From NCBI GenBank assembly GCA_963082975.1, contig OY720344.1, forward strand, positions 91,580,538 through 91,644,537: DNA of 64,000 nucleotides. Direction: 5' to 3'. Positions 27,669 through 39,550 of the stretch are shown here, piece after piece. The translations under genes were made by a program, and so were the position numbers. The notes under the pieces are model-generated. The model was not told the origin of the DNA. It worked only from the letters and a program-made list of their open reading frames with translations, and searched no databases. The stretch comes from Labia minor. Lineage: Eukaryota; Arthropoda; Insecta; Dermaptera; Spongiphoridae. Position 1 is the first letter of the stretch; each line of letters begins with the position of its first letter.

Positions 27669-28376
27669 GTAACGGACAAAGTATTTATATTCTTAGTTAT
27701 TTTTTTTTTATTATACATTTTATTTTGTTTATCTATTTTTTTAGTTTATTTTGTTTTTCTATTCCCCTATTTTATTAACAAAGTTATTTGGTCGCATTAT
27801 TCTTAAAATGTAATATATATATAGAGATATATTTCAACATAAGGGGAGGATCCATCCCTCCAAGTTTTAATTTTTTTTAAGCAGTTGAGAATGGACAGTG
27901 GAACTAGTGAGATATCATCCTGATATGACCTGTATTTATCACGTCCCGTGATATGATTATTTTGTATATAATCATTTTTATCATCACACCCTGTGATACA
28001 GTTTAACTAGTGATATCATCCCGATATGACCTGGTATTTATCACGTCCCGTGATATAATTATTTTGTATATAATCATTTTTATCACACCCTGTGATACAG
28101 TCGAACAAGTGATATCATCCTGATATAACCTATACTTGTCACGTCCCGTGATATAATTATTTGTGTATAATCCTTATCATCACCCCCTGTGATAATTATT
28201 TCTGCTAATTCCAGTGACAATAGTGAATTACATTTTCTTATTTTTTTCTATTTAAAATTTGTATATTTAATTTGTTAATTTTTTTATCTATTTAATTAAA
28301 GTAAATTAATGTGAACATTATTATTGTGTTTTCCCTTTTCCCTTAATTTTTCAACACTATTTTATACTTTGGGATA
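27669..28376 (+). mobile_element. Possible solo LTR or LTR-retrotransposon remnant
   Basis: It begins TGTAACGGACAAAG, a common insect LTR start. About 700 bases later TTGGCGCCCATCATTAAC occurs, resembling a primer-binding site of the TGGCGCCC type. Tandem dyad repeats lie inside. No gag or pol frame follows. A second LTR was not found, so the call is tentative. Confidence 0.3.
27902..28200 (+). repeat. Three tandem units of about 100 bp packed with dyads
   Basis: Each unit carries ATATCA-TCC-TGATAT, ATCACG-TCC-CGTGAT, GATTAT-TTTGTAT-ATAATC and ATCACA-CCC-TGTGAT or near copies. In the first unit these are at 27912-27926, 27938-27952, about 27955-27973 and 27983-27997. Units start near 27902, 28004 and 28103 and drift progressively. 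The repeat lies 370-670 bp upstream of the first ace-1 coding exon. Confidence 0.7.
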
Positions 28377-30151
28377 TCCAAAGTTGGCGCCCATCATTAA
28401 CTTAACATAATTAACAATTCGCGGTCATCGTGGATCATTACAAGTGCCCCATACTTAGATCCCCTTATAAAATGGTACCCAACGTTAGAGGATCGTCTAC
28501 AAAGTGACCCCAACTTGAAACGGTCCTCCTTACAACGCTTAATTTAATGCAAATATTTATTGTGATTTTGTCAAAAATTCTAGTATTGGAAAATATTTTT
28601 AGATTTCCATACTATATCAAGTTAATAATTTTCTTGACAAATTTCCATCTTGATTCCACCATATTTTGAGAATTTTTAAACTCACAGTATATACAACTCC
28701 ATAAATTCTAATCAAATTTTTTAGATAGTACTATTTTGGTAAAAATTCCTTAATAAATGAATAAATTTAAATATAAAAATATGCTTAATTTTATAAAATA
28801 TAATATAGTAATTTTATATTCATTGAACAAACTGATTGATGAAAGTTGATTAAAGACAATATTTTTCTCTTTCAATTGAAAATATTTAAAGAAAATACAA
28901 GTATTTTCAAATAATTTGAAATTAATGATATTTGGGGATTATGCTCAGAGTATTTTAAGCGAAGGTTATTGATTTGTTAGCATTATCATTTAATTAGTAT
29001 AGAGGTAAAGAGGGCAATAACCCTTAAAATGTAAATTTGTGTATTAGAAAATTAAATTAATCTATTTATATAAAATAAAAGGATTAAATTTATTTAGAAA
29101 TAATGGATGAAATAAAAGTAATTATCTAAAATCTCAAATAAAAAGGAGTTTATAGAAAGACATAATGAATATAAACATAAATAAACATTCGATATTTTAT
29201 GATAAAAATATTATATTACAATATTTTATATAATTAATAAATTATATTATCTAAAATTATATATAATATTTTATATCTGATTAATAGAGAATAAAATTTT
29301 ATGCAAGTGGATCATGAGGAAAGTTATTATTGATGCCAAGATCTTTAATATAGAAATCTATAGAATTAAATAGATATATAATGAAATAGAATAAATATAA
29401 ATTAACTGTACCTATTATATAATATAAGATGAGATTACACAAATGTTCAATTTTTTCAATAATTTCATTTAAAATAATAATAAAAAAAAATTACACACAA
29501 ACAAGAATAAAATATAAATAAAATAAAAATAATGTAAAAATATCAATCACTATATATTAATTAATATATATTATTCATTAATTTAATCATATTAATGGTA
29601 ATAATTTATTTTGGTAATAATTCAAGATTAAACTTATAATTTAGATTTAATTTTACTATAATATAATAATTAATATCAAATGACTTGTATGTTTAGAAGA
29701 GAAATGTTTATTGGCTACCCATTAAATAGGTTTATGGGATAATCTGGAGATTATGCTGAAGGGATCAGCCTTGATCCACTATATACAATTACATAAATAG
29801 AATAGGCTTATTGATGAATAACTAATGTTATATGACAAATCACTTCCTTGATAAATTGGTAATTTGTGGTTTAGGACTCTAATGTGGAAAGAAATAAAAA
29901 TCAATATTTGAAGACACATTAAATTAAATATTTGTACTAACAAAAGTAAAATATATTACTTTTTATTTGTATATTAATATATCAAATTACGATTTTAAAT
30001 TTTATTTCATACTATTACTCAATGTGTCTGTTTGAATGGATTGTGGATTCAAATTTTATCCAGTATCAAAACAAATAATACTTATAATAAGCTAAGGATA
30101 AAAATAATTATAAAAATTTGAGTTCACATGGGTACTTTATTGGTAATAATA
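28377..30151. other. AT-rich stretch upstream of ace-1 coding exons
   Basis: 28380-28545 is slightly GC-richer (GTGCCCC, GTGACCCC repeats) and may be internal sequence of the LTR element. Beyond it is AT-rich sequence with one dyad GGATCA-GCCT-TGATCC at 29762-29777. No exon is supported. Confidence 0.45.
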
Positions 30152-30153
30152 TA

Positions 30154-30818
30154 CACCTATCCCCCGATTTACACGGTAGATACGTTCCTGAGAAAAACGT
30201 GTAAATCGAAAATTAAAAATTTTCAAGTCAAAACCGTGTAAATCGAAAAGCTTGCAGAAAATGCATAATTTTGCTATTTAACAGTTGTGATTTTTTTCAA
30301 TATTTTTAGGTGTACACAGAAATAAAAATAAAATGCATTGACAGGTTAAAATATGTAATATATTACGGAAACACTGTTTTTTTTATTTAATTACAATACA
30401 TTAAACAGAAGAACAAAAAATAAAACCAAAGGTGTTTTATTATCCTTCATCATTATCAGAAATTACTCTCATTCTTTTTTTCGGAATCGAAGGTTGGAAT
30501 TCACTTTCATCACTCGTAGTTATTTGTGCCGATTCGATGTTTGAAGCAGAAATATTTACATTCTGAGAGGTGGTAATAAAATCGGTTATTAACAATTGCT
30601 AGATAAAACTTTTTTTATGCGAAGAAATAGACACAGTGTGCATGTGCAGCAAGTCAGCACATAAGCTCGGGATTCCCCGTGAGATGTGTACACAGCACCC
30701 GTGTTCAAACACAGTAGCATTTAGTAGAGTGCGATAAAAACAAAAAAAAACTTATTTGGAAAACCGTGTAAAAGCGAAAACGTGTAAAACAAGTACCGTG
30801 TAAATCGGGGGATAGGTG
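30154..30818. mobile_element. pogo/Tigger-like MITE, transposase tail remnant
   Basis: Terminal repeats CACCTATCCCCCGATTTACA and their exact inverse extend over about 23 bp. TA flanks at 30152-30153 and 30819-30820 fit Tc1/mariner-superfamily insertion. Subterminal CGTGTAAATCGAAAA repeats are typical of Tigger elements. A minus-strand frame from about 30573 to a stop at 30442-30440 encodes an acidic tail (TTSDESEFQPSIPKKR). This probably derives from a transposase C-terminus. Confidence 0.8.
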
Positions 30819-31025
30819 TATTTTTAAAATTTTTAACTCTATTATCATCAACCCCTTTCATAATTTTACCACTTTTCTTTGCAATTATATAGTTTTTATA
30901 TTTTTTATAAATCTTATTTTGAAGTAAATACACTATGCCTAACTAATTATGATTACTTTTAAGTATAAAAATAAAAGTTTTTTAATTTGGAAATTCCATT
31001 TCACTGTAAAGCTTTGATAATTATA

Positions 31026-31826
31026 TTGGGTTGGCAACTAAGTAATTGCTGATTTTTTTAAGAAAATCAAAGACAATTTTTTCATGGAACTAAATAACTT
31101 TATTCTGTAATATATTGCCCATTTTGATCAATGACCTTTTGCCATCTTTCAGGCAGCATCATAATCCCACATACATAAAACTTCTGGTTTTTATTAGCAA
31201 AAAACTGAATCAGGTACGATTTGACATCATCATCGTTATTAAAATTTTTACCATTCAAGGAGTTTTGTAAAGATTGAAACAATAAGTAATCAGATGGTGC
31301 AAGTTTAGGACTATATGGTGGATGTGGCAAAATATGTTTTAAGTGTTTTTAAATGCATGTATGTGATACCTGAAGCTTCTCTGCAATCTCACGTGTTGTA
31401 TTGTGACGATCCGAATCGATTATTGCTTTGATTAAGTCGTCATCAACTTCAACTGGACCACCAGAGTGTTTTTCATCTTTGAGTGAAAAATCCCCAGAAC
31501 GAATTTGGCAAACCAATTTTGACACTGCCGTTCCTTTAAGGCTTCGTCGCCATAAACAGCATATAACTTTTTATGAGCTTGCGATGCGTTTTTCCCTTTA
31601 CGGAAATAAAAAAAGCAAAATATGACGAACATCTTCCTTTTGATCTTCCATTTTTCAACGAACGTCAAACGAAAACTACGGAACTTTTAAGTTGCAGAGA
31701 AGCTTCAGGTATCACATACATGCATTTAAAAACACTTAAAACTGCATTTGGACTACGTCGGCAAACCTAAAAATTCAACTGAAGTCATCTATAAATGAAA
31801 TCGGCAATGACTTAGTTGCCAACCCT
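31026..31826 (-). mobile_element. mariner element, internally deleted
   Basis: The ends TTGGGTTGGCAACTAAGTAA and AGGGTTGGCAACTAAGTCAT (inverse of right end) are flanked by TA. The minus strand encodes the N-terminal HTH region (FRKGKNASQAHKKL, DEALKERQCQNWFAKF, then a frameshift). It jumps directly to the C-terminus from LPHPPYSP-like to the terminal stop, keeping only the third acidic residue (Asp in LAPSDY). The part with the first two catalytic Asp is deleted at about 31332. Full mariners are near 1.3 kb. A 47-bp inverted duplication lies inside. Confidence 0.88.
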
Positions 31827-33135
31827 TAACAAGAGAAAAGGGAGAGGAATATTTAAATTCAATCATCATCAACTAAAGTTAATTTAAGTTCCAAGGCTAA
31901 TATTATTTTATATTATTTGACATAAGACTATGATAAAAAACTATTAGCTATATATTTCTCATAAAATTATATTGGAAAGCACAAACACACATATTAAACA
32001 AATTTATTTATAATAATTTATACATTTACACCTACTGTAAATAATTTAATTGCCTTGAATATATTAAAGTAAATTTTAAAATAGTTTTTAACATCAAGCG
32101 ATACTCTATTTTCGTAGTACTCAAAGTTCCTCCAATGAATAAATTCAAAAAAAACAAGTACTAAAAATAATACATAATAATATTCATCTTCAATTCTTAA
32201 ATAAAAAAAAATAAATTAATACATAATCTACATAGAATAGTAAACTAGTAAATAATGTAAGAGAAAAAAAATATTATCCATATACCTATATATTTAAATA
32301 ATAAAAAAGTTTTATTTATTTATCAGGATATATATATACTTGCACATAAATCATATTCGAAATGACACTTGATGATAATTAGATGTCAGATAGAAAATTA
32401 ATTGCTTAGATTTAATCTCAGTTTACTCTCTTAATTGATAAAACAATTTAATATTCATATCAAAATATTCACATTAATTAATTAAAAAAAAATGTTGGAA
32501 TAAAATAATAACAAATAGAAAAAGAAAAATAGATTTAAAATTGAAATCAAAGATAAATGACGGGTGTTTAAATAATAAAATGTTTATCTCAAAAATGAGG
32601 AAAAAAAAAATAAATTTTGAAAAATGGTTTCCTTATTAAATTCAATTATAATAAATAAATAAGATAAAAAATTAAAATTGAAGACAACACATTTACATTT
32701 GACGAATGAGACAATTTAAATTTTTCTATCTGTTTGATTATTAATTAAATTTATTGATTATATAATTTCTAGAGGTAGTTTATTGGAATTTGAAAATTAA
32801 GTAACATTTGTTTATTTTAAAAAAGAATATTTATTATTTCTTTTTCAATTTCATTCTTTTTTTTTTTATTAATGTCCTCTTCAATCATTTGTACATTAGA
32901 TAAATCATTTACGGAGTTTTTAATAATTCAAATATTTGAATGTTTATTATTTATAAAAAAAACCAACAACTTATAGTTATGCTTACTAAGGAAATAGTTG
33001 GATATATATAAATGCTTTATACACGTGATAACCATTCAATTGGATTAGAAAATATTAAAATAATTAATAATGACTTGTTTTAGTCAGGCTTCGCATTTAT
33101 ACTTAAGATAATTAATACTTAATAAACAAAATATA
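31827..33135. other. AT-rich stretch, no feature seen
   Basis: Simple AT-rich sequence with many A and T runs; no exon or element ends recognised. Confidence 0.5.
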
Positions 33136-33358
33136 CACGGGATACTCGGAAGTCGTAGTTAATTCGTTCCAGGAAAACCAACGACAAGCAAATTGAATTT
33201 TCTCATAAGAAATAACTAAAATTCAAAAAATTCGTTCCAAATCCTCTAATATCACTCAAGTATATGCCATTTTCACCATGATTTTTGCTAAATTATAATA
33301 AATAAAGTTAAATTAATTTTCAGGAGGACATGCAAATGCGACGACTTCTGAGTACCCA
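33136..33358. mobile_element. Short TIR element, pogo-like MITE
   Basis: The left end GGGATACTCGGAAGTCGTAG and the inverse of the right end, GGGTACTCAGAAGTCGTCGC, are close inverted repeats next to TATA flanks. The interior repeats AATTCGTTCC at 33161 and 33229. It encodes nothing. Confidence 0.6.
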
Positions 33359-33462
33359 TATAAATATTTAAATTTCATAAAAACAATTTAAATATTTTTA
33401 TTTTTATAAGCATTAGTTTATTAATATTAGCATATTCGTTAGCATTAAAATTACTATATTCT

Positions 33463-34072
33463 TACTATCTCGCCAGAGATGTATTGCGATCACGAAAATT
33501 TTCGATGTCGAGATTTTGATGTTTTTATACGTTTTGAAGGTTCCTGAATCATATTCACTAAGGTTGAGAAAAATGTCTGTCTGTCTGTGTGTGTCTGTCT
33601 CTCTCTCTCTCTCTCTGTGCGTCTATGTGTGTGTGTGTGTGTGTGTGTGTGACAAGATTACGCAAAAACGGTTTGAGCTAGAATAATGAAATTTGGTATA
33701 CGGGCATTATTCAAAATTCGTAGTTTTCTATCAATTTTTGAAAAAGGTAGCTCATCCGGAAGTGGGTCATTACCTACCACGTTTTAATTTTTTTTTCTCT
33801 AAATTCACCGTAAAAATAAAGATATATATTTGAAAGTTTTTCATATGATTAACACAATTGTATAAAACTGCAATATATAGAATTTCAGCTTGATTGAATC
33901 ACTGAAAGTAGCAGAATTAACACGTGAAGTGGTGCCATCAACAAAGAACCAACCACGCGCTGATTTAATAAATATTATTTATTCATTTTAATTTATAATT
34001 TAATTTAAATATAATATATATGTTATTTAATCCAATTCAAATTGCGAAATAGTCGAGTGGAGACACTCCAGC
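33463..34072 (+). mobile_element. Family B element, full length reference copy
   Basis: The 5' end is ACTATCTCGCCAGAGATGTA. The core of GTCTGTCT, CTCT and (GT)n runs from 33578 to 33652. The conserved GC-richer block AAGTGGTGCCATCAACAAAG is near 33928. The 3' end has subterminal GCGAAATAGT and the stem-loop GAGTG-GAGA-CACTC. No protein is encoded. Confidence 0.85.
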
Positions 34073-35685
34073 TTATTTATATAATTTTAATTATCGTTAT
34101 TTAAATATTACTTTATGATCATTTAAAAAAATTAAAATTTGTGATTAATATTATATAAATATATTAATTCACTCTTTATTCCAAAAATGTATATTAGTAG
34201 TCCACCAAATTACATTTTTAGTATTTTATGAAGTTTTAAAATTTAACAACCATTGCTCAAGAACTAGACTATATTGCTCTTGTATAATAAAAATACAATA
34301 TATTATAAACTACAAATAATAATGCAAATATAATTATCCAAATTGGTATATAAATCTTTTAAATTAAAATCTGTGAAATCCTTTAATTCCAAGCAAGGAT
34401 TTTTTTTGTAATTATTTACCCACCTAACGAATAATCTTTACTGAATTCATTTCTTTTAAAGGACCTTTTAATCAAGAATAATTACTTTTCCAAGGGCTCA
34501 ATACTCTATAGAGATAATGGAATTTAAAATAAAATGTTAAATTTGACTATTCTAACTTTTATAAGTGAAATTGAAACACGGGATGGAAGCGAAAAGCGAC
34601 TTTCATTCAAATGCTGCAACGAATAAAAATGAACTTAAAAGAGGCTTTCTAATGAAAAGATCAAGATCGAAGTGAGTTGTCTTGAATGCAAAATGAGAAA
34701 TTAAATTTCAATTACATTTATTTTGTTCAAATTAACAAATTAATTCATCAGAATAAGTAACAAGACAATCAAAGTTTGTTTCTTGTCGCTGTTAAATGGA
34801 ACTCTATTGGAATGACAAATAGCCAACTAGTTGACTTCCCGTGTAAGGCTAATTTTGGCAAATAATTTCTCTAAATTGTGAACAAAATGTCAATCTGACG
34901 AGACAATTACCATTCTCACGCCAAACGAGCTGTTTTTCTGAAATTTAATTAAATCCAAGAAAATGGTTGATTAGTTGAAGCTTGTTTCGTTTTACTGTTA
35001 TATCAACATTCTCAAGTCTATCCCCCTCTGTCTGCTGTGATTCAAATATAAAGGCATGTTTTAAAGAAGACAATGGCCAGTCAACCAGTTAATTGGAGTT
35101 TGATTTAATTTATCATATCTAAGAATATAATTAAATAAAATTTCAGAATATATTTACAAAGAAATGAATATTATTTGAATATTTTGAGACTCACACATTT
35201 TTATTTGAAAGGTAAAATTAAAATTATAAATGTTTTTTTGTAAAATAAAACTGAAATGACAATTAAATGACAATTAAATTATAAAATAAATATGAATTTA
35301 TCAAGCAAACAAAGATTTATAATTATTTTGACAATAACTAGAAAAAAAAATATATCAAAATGGAAATAAGACAGGAATTTAAGGAGTTCATAAGTTGTGA
35401 GCCCTTTATTTAAAAGAAATAATATTTGGTAATTTTTTGGAATTTTTATTTAGATTTTAAAGATAAAATATTTAAAAAAAAAATTACAAAATTATAAGTG
35501 AAATATTTGAGTTGTTTCTTTCTTTCAACAACTAAATATTTTATAAGCTCTGCTTTATATTATTATTTGCGGACCTTGAGAGATTTAAAGAGAAATTATT
35601 AACTATTGAATATCTCTAGGCCTCAACTCGAGTCTTCAACGTGGTAGACTGTCGTGCTAACCACTAAACAACAAAATTAATTCTT
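34073..35685. other. Unassigned, partly single-copy-looking sequence
   Basis: 34560-35060 is less repetitive and higher in sequence complexity than its flanks, without exon signals I can trust. It could be conserved non-coding DNA. A tRNA-like piece follows at 35629-35675. Confidence 0.4.
35629..35675 (-). other. tRNA-like fragment (SINE head or pseudo-tRNA)
   Basis: The minus strand reads TTTAGTGGTTAGCACGACAG, like a D-arm/A box. CTACCACGTTGAAG and ACTCGAGTTGAGG follow, near a B box. No acceptor stem pairs across it, so it is not a functional tRNA gene. Confidence 0.35.
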
Positions 35686-35689
35686 TGTA

Positions 35690-36010
35690 AACTACTACTT
35701 CCGATTTCCGAATATACACCAAAAGTTGATGAATTCATGCTACTGATGCATTAAGTAAATATACCAAATTTTATCAAAATTCGTTAAGCCGTTCAAGCTA
35801 TACACGTCTATACGGACACACAATGAACAGACGGACGGACAGACATCATGCTAAAAATATTTTTTCTATTAACAAAATGCATGATTCGTGGAGATATGTA
35901 AAAATCTCCATATGTGAAATTTGATGCAAATACCTTCCCTATCATATCATCGGTCGGTAAAAATCTCATGTTTATTCTTTTTACCGAACGACGATAGGAT
36001 AGGGTAGGTA
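35690..36010. mobile_element. Two family A fragments, head to head
   Basis: 35690-35959 is the 5' half of a family A element in minus orientation, ending ATCGGTCGGT. After about 20 bases a plus-oriented 5' tip follows at 35980-36010 (ACCGAACGACGATAGG). The two 5' ends face each other; the second copy stops after 30 bases. Confidence 0.65.
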
Positions 36011-36216
36011 TTGTTATATTTTAATATTTCACTGATATCTTTTTCTTCAAAAATTTAACATTAAAAAAATCAATTTTCATCATTTTAAGTAGCTTTCAAA
36101 TTAATTAATTTTCTATTTAGAAGAAAATATGAGAAAGTTATAAGAGATTTAATGGAATTAATATTTTCTAATTTGTTATGATTGTTTTGTATTGTTGTAA
36201 ATTAAATATATATATA

Positions 36217-36250
36217 TCTATATATATAAAGGAGAGTGTTTGTATGTATG

Positions 36251-36281
<31 letters not shown>

Positions 36282-37290
36282 TTTGTTTACTTTTTTGCTG
36301 TCATAGAAACAAACAAAAAAGAAATTTCCTACTTAACCGACACTTTACCGGTAATTTAGAATTATAAACAAAAACAATTGAACATAACTATAAACAAATT
36401 GAACATTGAACATTTTCAAGATAGAAAGACAGAAAGATTTATACTTACAACGTTTACAAGACTAATAAGATAAATTTTAGATTAATATATAAATCTATAT
36501 ATATAAAAAAAGGTTTTTGTCTGCACATTGCTCAGAATTTAAAAATTTTTGCATATCTTCGCGTTTCATGACCTCTAGAATCCAAAAGTGACTTTAGAAT
36601 TTTTCATGTCTGTCTGTCCGGAAAATAAGGATGTTATAGACTCAAAATTGGTTGAAACGATTTCTATGAAATTACATCACAATATTCTTATATACCTCTA
36701 TGGTAACATAGGCTTTAAATTTTATTAATATCTAATCAATAACCGCAGAATTTAATTTTTTGAAGTTTATATAGTTCTCCGTGTTGTTCATTCAATGAAA
36801 TTAAAATATCAAAATGAAATGATCAAGAAATATTATACTCTATCTCTATTATAACATATACAATACTTACGAACCATAGACGGAGGAAATATTAGAAGAA
36901 ATCATTGCGGGTTCAGGCCAAATCGATCAACATTAATTACGATATTTTCATTATGACAGATATTCGAAAAAAACCGCGAATTCAATATTTCTGTTCACTA
37001 ATTATTTGTAGACTTTAGTAAAACCTACGCATGACTCAATAGATCCGGATAAACTTTTTCAAATTTTGATCTTAAAATTTATCTTGAAGGTAGTAAAGAA
37101 AGAGTAAGATGCGGAAATCAATTGTAAAATATTAGGTTACCCAGACGACTTAAATATAATAGGAGATTCGGCAATTGCAATTACAGATAGCTAGGAAAAA
37201 TTAATCGAGGTAGGAAAAGTGATGGGGTTTGAAATTAATAATGATAAATAAAAATATTTAGAAACAAACAGGAGCAGCATTAACATACAA
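36217..37290 (+). mobile_element. Helitron 5' ends in tandem plus LINE remnant (copy 3)
   Basis: TCTATATATATAAAGGAGAG at 36217 is followed by (GTAT)n at 36241-36280 and the family segment with CCGACACTTTACCGG. A second start, TCTATATATATAAAAAAAGG, occurs at 36494. LINE RT remnants then run from about 36800 to 37285 (GACGACTTAAATATAATAGG). The segment from 36810 is nearly identical to 57710-58150. No 3' hairpin is left; a family A fragment abuts at 37295. Confidence 0.7.
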
Positions 37291-37294
37291 AATG

Positions 37295-37529
37295 TTGCAC
37301 CAAAAGTTACTCAATTCATCATACTGATGCATTAAGCAAATATGCTAAATATCATACAAATCCGTTGAGCCGTTCAAGCTGTACACATCTATACGGACGG
37401 ACGGACAGACATCATGCTAAAAATACTTGTTTCTGTTAAGAAAATGCATGATTCGTGGAGATATGTAAAAATCTCATATGAAATTTGGTCTGAAAACAAT
37501 ACCTCCCTTACTATCAACAGTCGGTAAAC
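37295..37529 (-). mobile_element. Family A element, 5' fragment
   Basis: Minus orientation, from GCACCAAAAGTTACTC to the 5' end near 37529 (rc of CAGTCGGTAAA). It includes the GACGGACGGACAG core. The 3' half is lost at the junction with LINE sequence. Confidence 0.7.
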
Positions 37530-39060
37530 AATTCTCTTTACACAAAGGTTTATCTCATATATATATATATATATTTTATATAATGGTACTTGATTTTATT
37601 TAAGTAGATACTTGTATTTAAATATAAAAGATGGTTTTTGACATCTAATTATATATTATCCAATATTAATATCAACGGTTTATCTTTTTATTGGTTAATA
37701 TTCTGTTAGTTTATAATTTATCTAAAATAAAATGTGTTTATTTTGAAAAAAATTAATAAGAACAACTCTAATGGTATGAAATATTTGTATTTCTTGTATA
37801 ATTATACCAAAGTTTGGAAGCATTCAGGATTACTCGTGAAATTCGTGTATAGTTTAAATCAGCATAGCTAACCGCCATTATCTTTAAAGTTAATTCAAAG
37901 ATTCAAGAATCAAAGTATCTAGCCCTGAGGAAATCTTGCATGTTCTCAAGTATTAAAATCCAAACCACGCTTTAAGATTCTGAACACTTATTTCTGTGTT
38001 ATAAAATTTTATACATAATTTTTTTTTTTTGTTATTTTATTTTATTATTATTTTTTTTTTTTTGAAACATCATATATGATTTCACAGGTTTATTAGATTT
38101 GAGATTCATCAATTTTTATACCATATTCACGTTCTTGTTCTTTCTTTAAAACTAGCACACAGAGTTATTTATAACTTACTCGAAGCACATATTTATTTTA
38201 TGAACTCGTCTGAGTTTCATGTAAACATTTAAACAGTATGGATGGAATGAAAACTTGTATAAGATGCAAAGATATAGAGAGATAGAAATTAACTTTGTTT
38301 CCAGTTGCCAAATTCCACTTTACATGATCACGTTGATTTTATACAAATTCTTAGAGACACATCATGAAAATTTATATTCAAAATATTAGCTTTATATAAT
38401 TTCGAAGCGGAAAATGATCAATTCGCGTCATAATGAACGAAAATTGAATTTTAAAACAATTCATCATTAACTGTGACTTTAATTCAGTCAACTAAATAGG
38501 CCCGTAATTGAATTTCACTTCGATCTTGAAAATTTCCACTTCACTCGTTCATTCACTCCTATTCTCTTGTGATTTTAGAAATATCATTTAATAACGATAG
38601 AACAAATTTAAAATCTCAAAATATTATAATCAAAAATTATTAAAAGTAATTATGAAAATTGAAATTTTTAAATTATATATATATATATTATAAATAAATT
38701 CAATTAACTGTTCTATCTAAATATCTTTCTATCTTTTTGGCTCTTGGGCTTCTTAAATACAAAATATTATAAATAAAATAAAATTAAAAATATTTATTTT
38801 AATAATATTTTGTAATCAAATTAATATTACTATATTATGTTATATCCACAAGCCATACTTTTCTGTCCTTTAGTTCATTAATACGTACATTTAAGGACGT
38901 ATGTTTTATGACTATTTTTTTAATTTATTTCTTTTAAATTATTTGAAACTGTTTCATATATTTCGTCGTTTATTTATTTTAAATAATAATCTTAATGGAA
39001 TAACTTTTTAAAAAATACCGAGAGGTGGTTTGGTGAAGCAGGTACTATTTATTATATTCT
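37530..39060. other. Unassigned stretch, complex part 38120-38580
   Basis: 38120-38580 looks single copy and less AT-rich, but no frame or splice pair is convincing. A LINE tail fragment (CTATCTTTTTGGCTCTTGGG) sits near 38725-38760. Confidence 0.4.
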
Positions 39061-39065
39061 TTCAA

Positions 39066-39270
39066 TTGATACATTCTATCTATATCTATCTCTGTGGAAC
39101 TCGAAAGTTCTTGGCCGCAACAATCCGTATCTTGAGCTACACCCATCCAACGTCTAGCCTCTCCCATCTCTTTCACGACCCTTCCTACATTATCCATCCT
39201 CCTCGTCTTTGGTCTTCCAAGTGGACGTTTCTTAATCAGTCTCCCCACCAATAAATTTTTCGCCATTCTT
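39066..39270 (-). mobile_element. LINE 3' end fragment, first of two
   Basis: Begins with (TCTA)n, the inverse of a GATA tail. The minus strand then encodes the C-terminal end: VGRLIKKRPLGRPKTRRMDN and GVAQDTDCCGQ. It belongs to the LINE family at 16.7 kb. Confidence 0.7.
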
Positions 39271-39299
39271 TCCGCAAATGATACATTATTTTTATTATA

Positions 39300-39550
39300 T
39301 ACATTCTATCTATCTATCTCTGCGGCTCTACGGAACTCAAAAGTTCTATGCCGCAAAAACCACATTTCTCCAAGTGTTCATAATCCTGAGTTACACCCAT
39401 CCATCTCTTATTTTCTCCTATCTATCTTCCATTTCTTCCCACATTGTCTATCCACCTCGTATTTGGTCTTCCAACCGAACGTTTCCCAATCGGTCTCCCC
39501 ACACAAATATACCCTTATCCATTCTTTCCTCTCCCATTCTCGCCACTGAA
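39300..39550 (-). mobile_element. LINE 3' end fragment, second of two
   Basis: Another 3' end of the same family in the same orientation. It again begins with a (TCTA)n tail, followed by CTCTGCGGCTCTACGGAACT, and reaches the CTCCCATTCTCGCCA end of conserved homology. The two are separated by about 30 bases and diverged, so they look like separate insertions. Confidence 0.7.

Noticed and set aside
27902..28200. CRISPR-like regularly spaced repeats
   Set aside because: Eukaryotic context, only three units, whole units drift together and there are no unique spacers.
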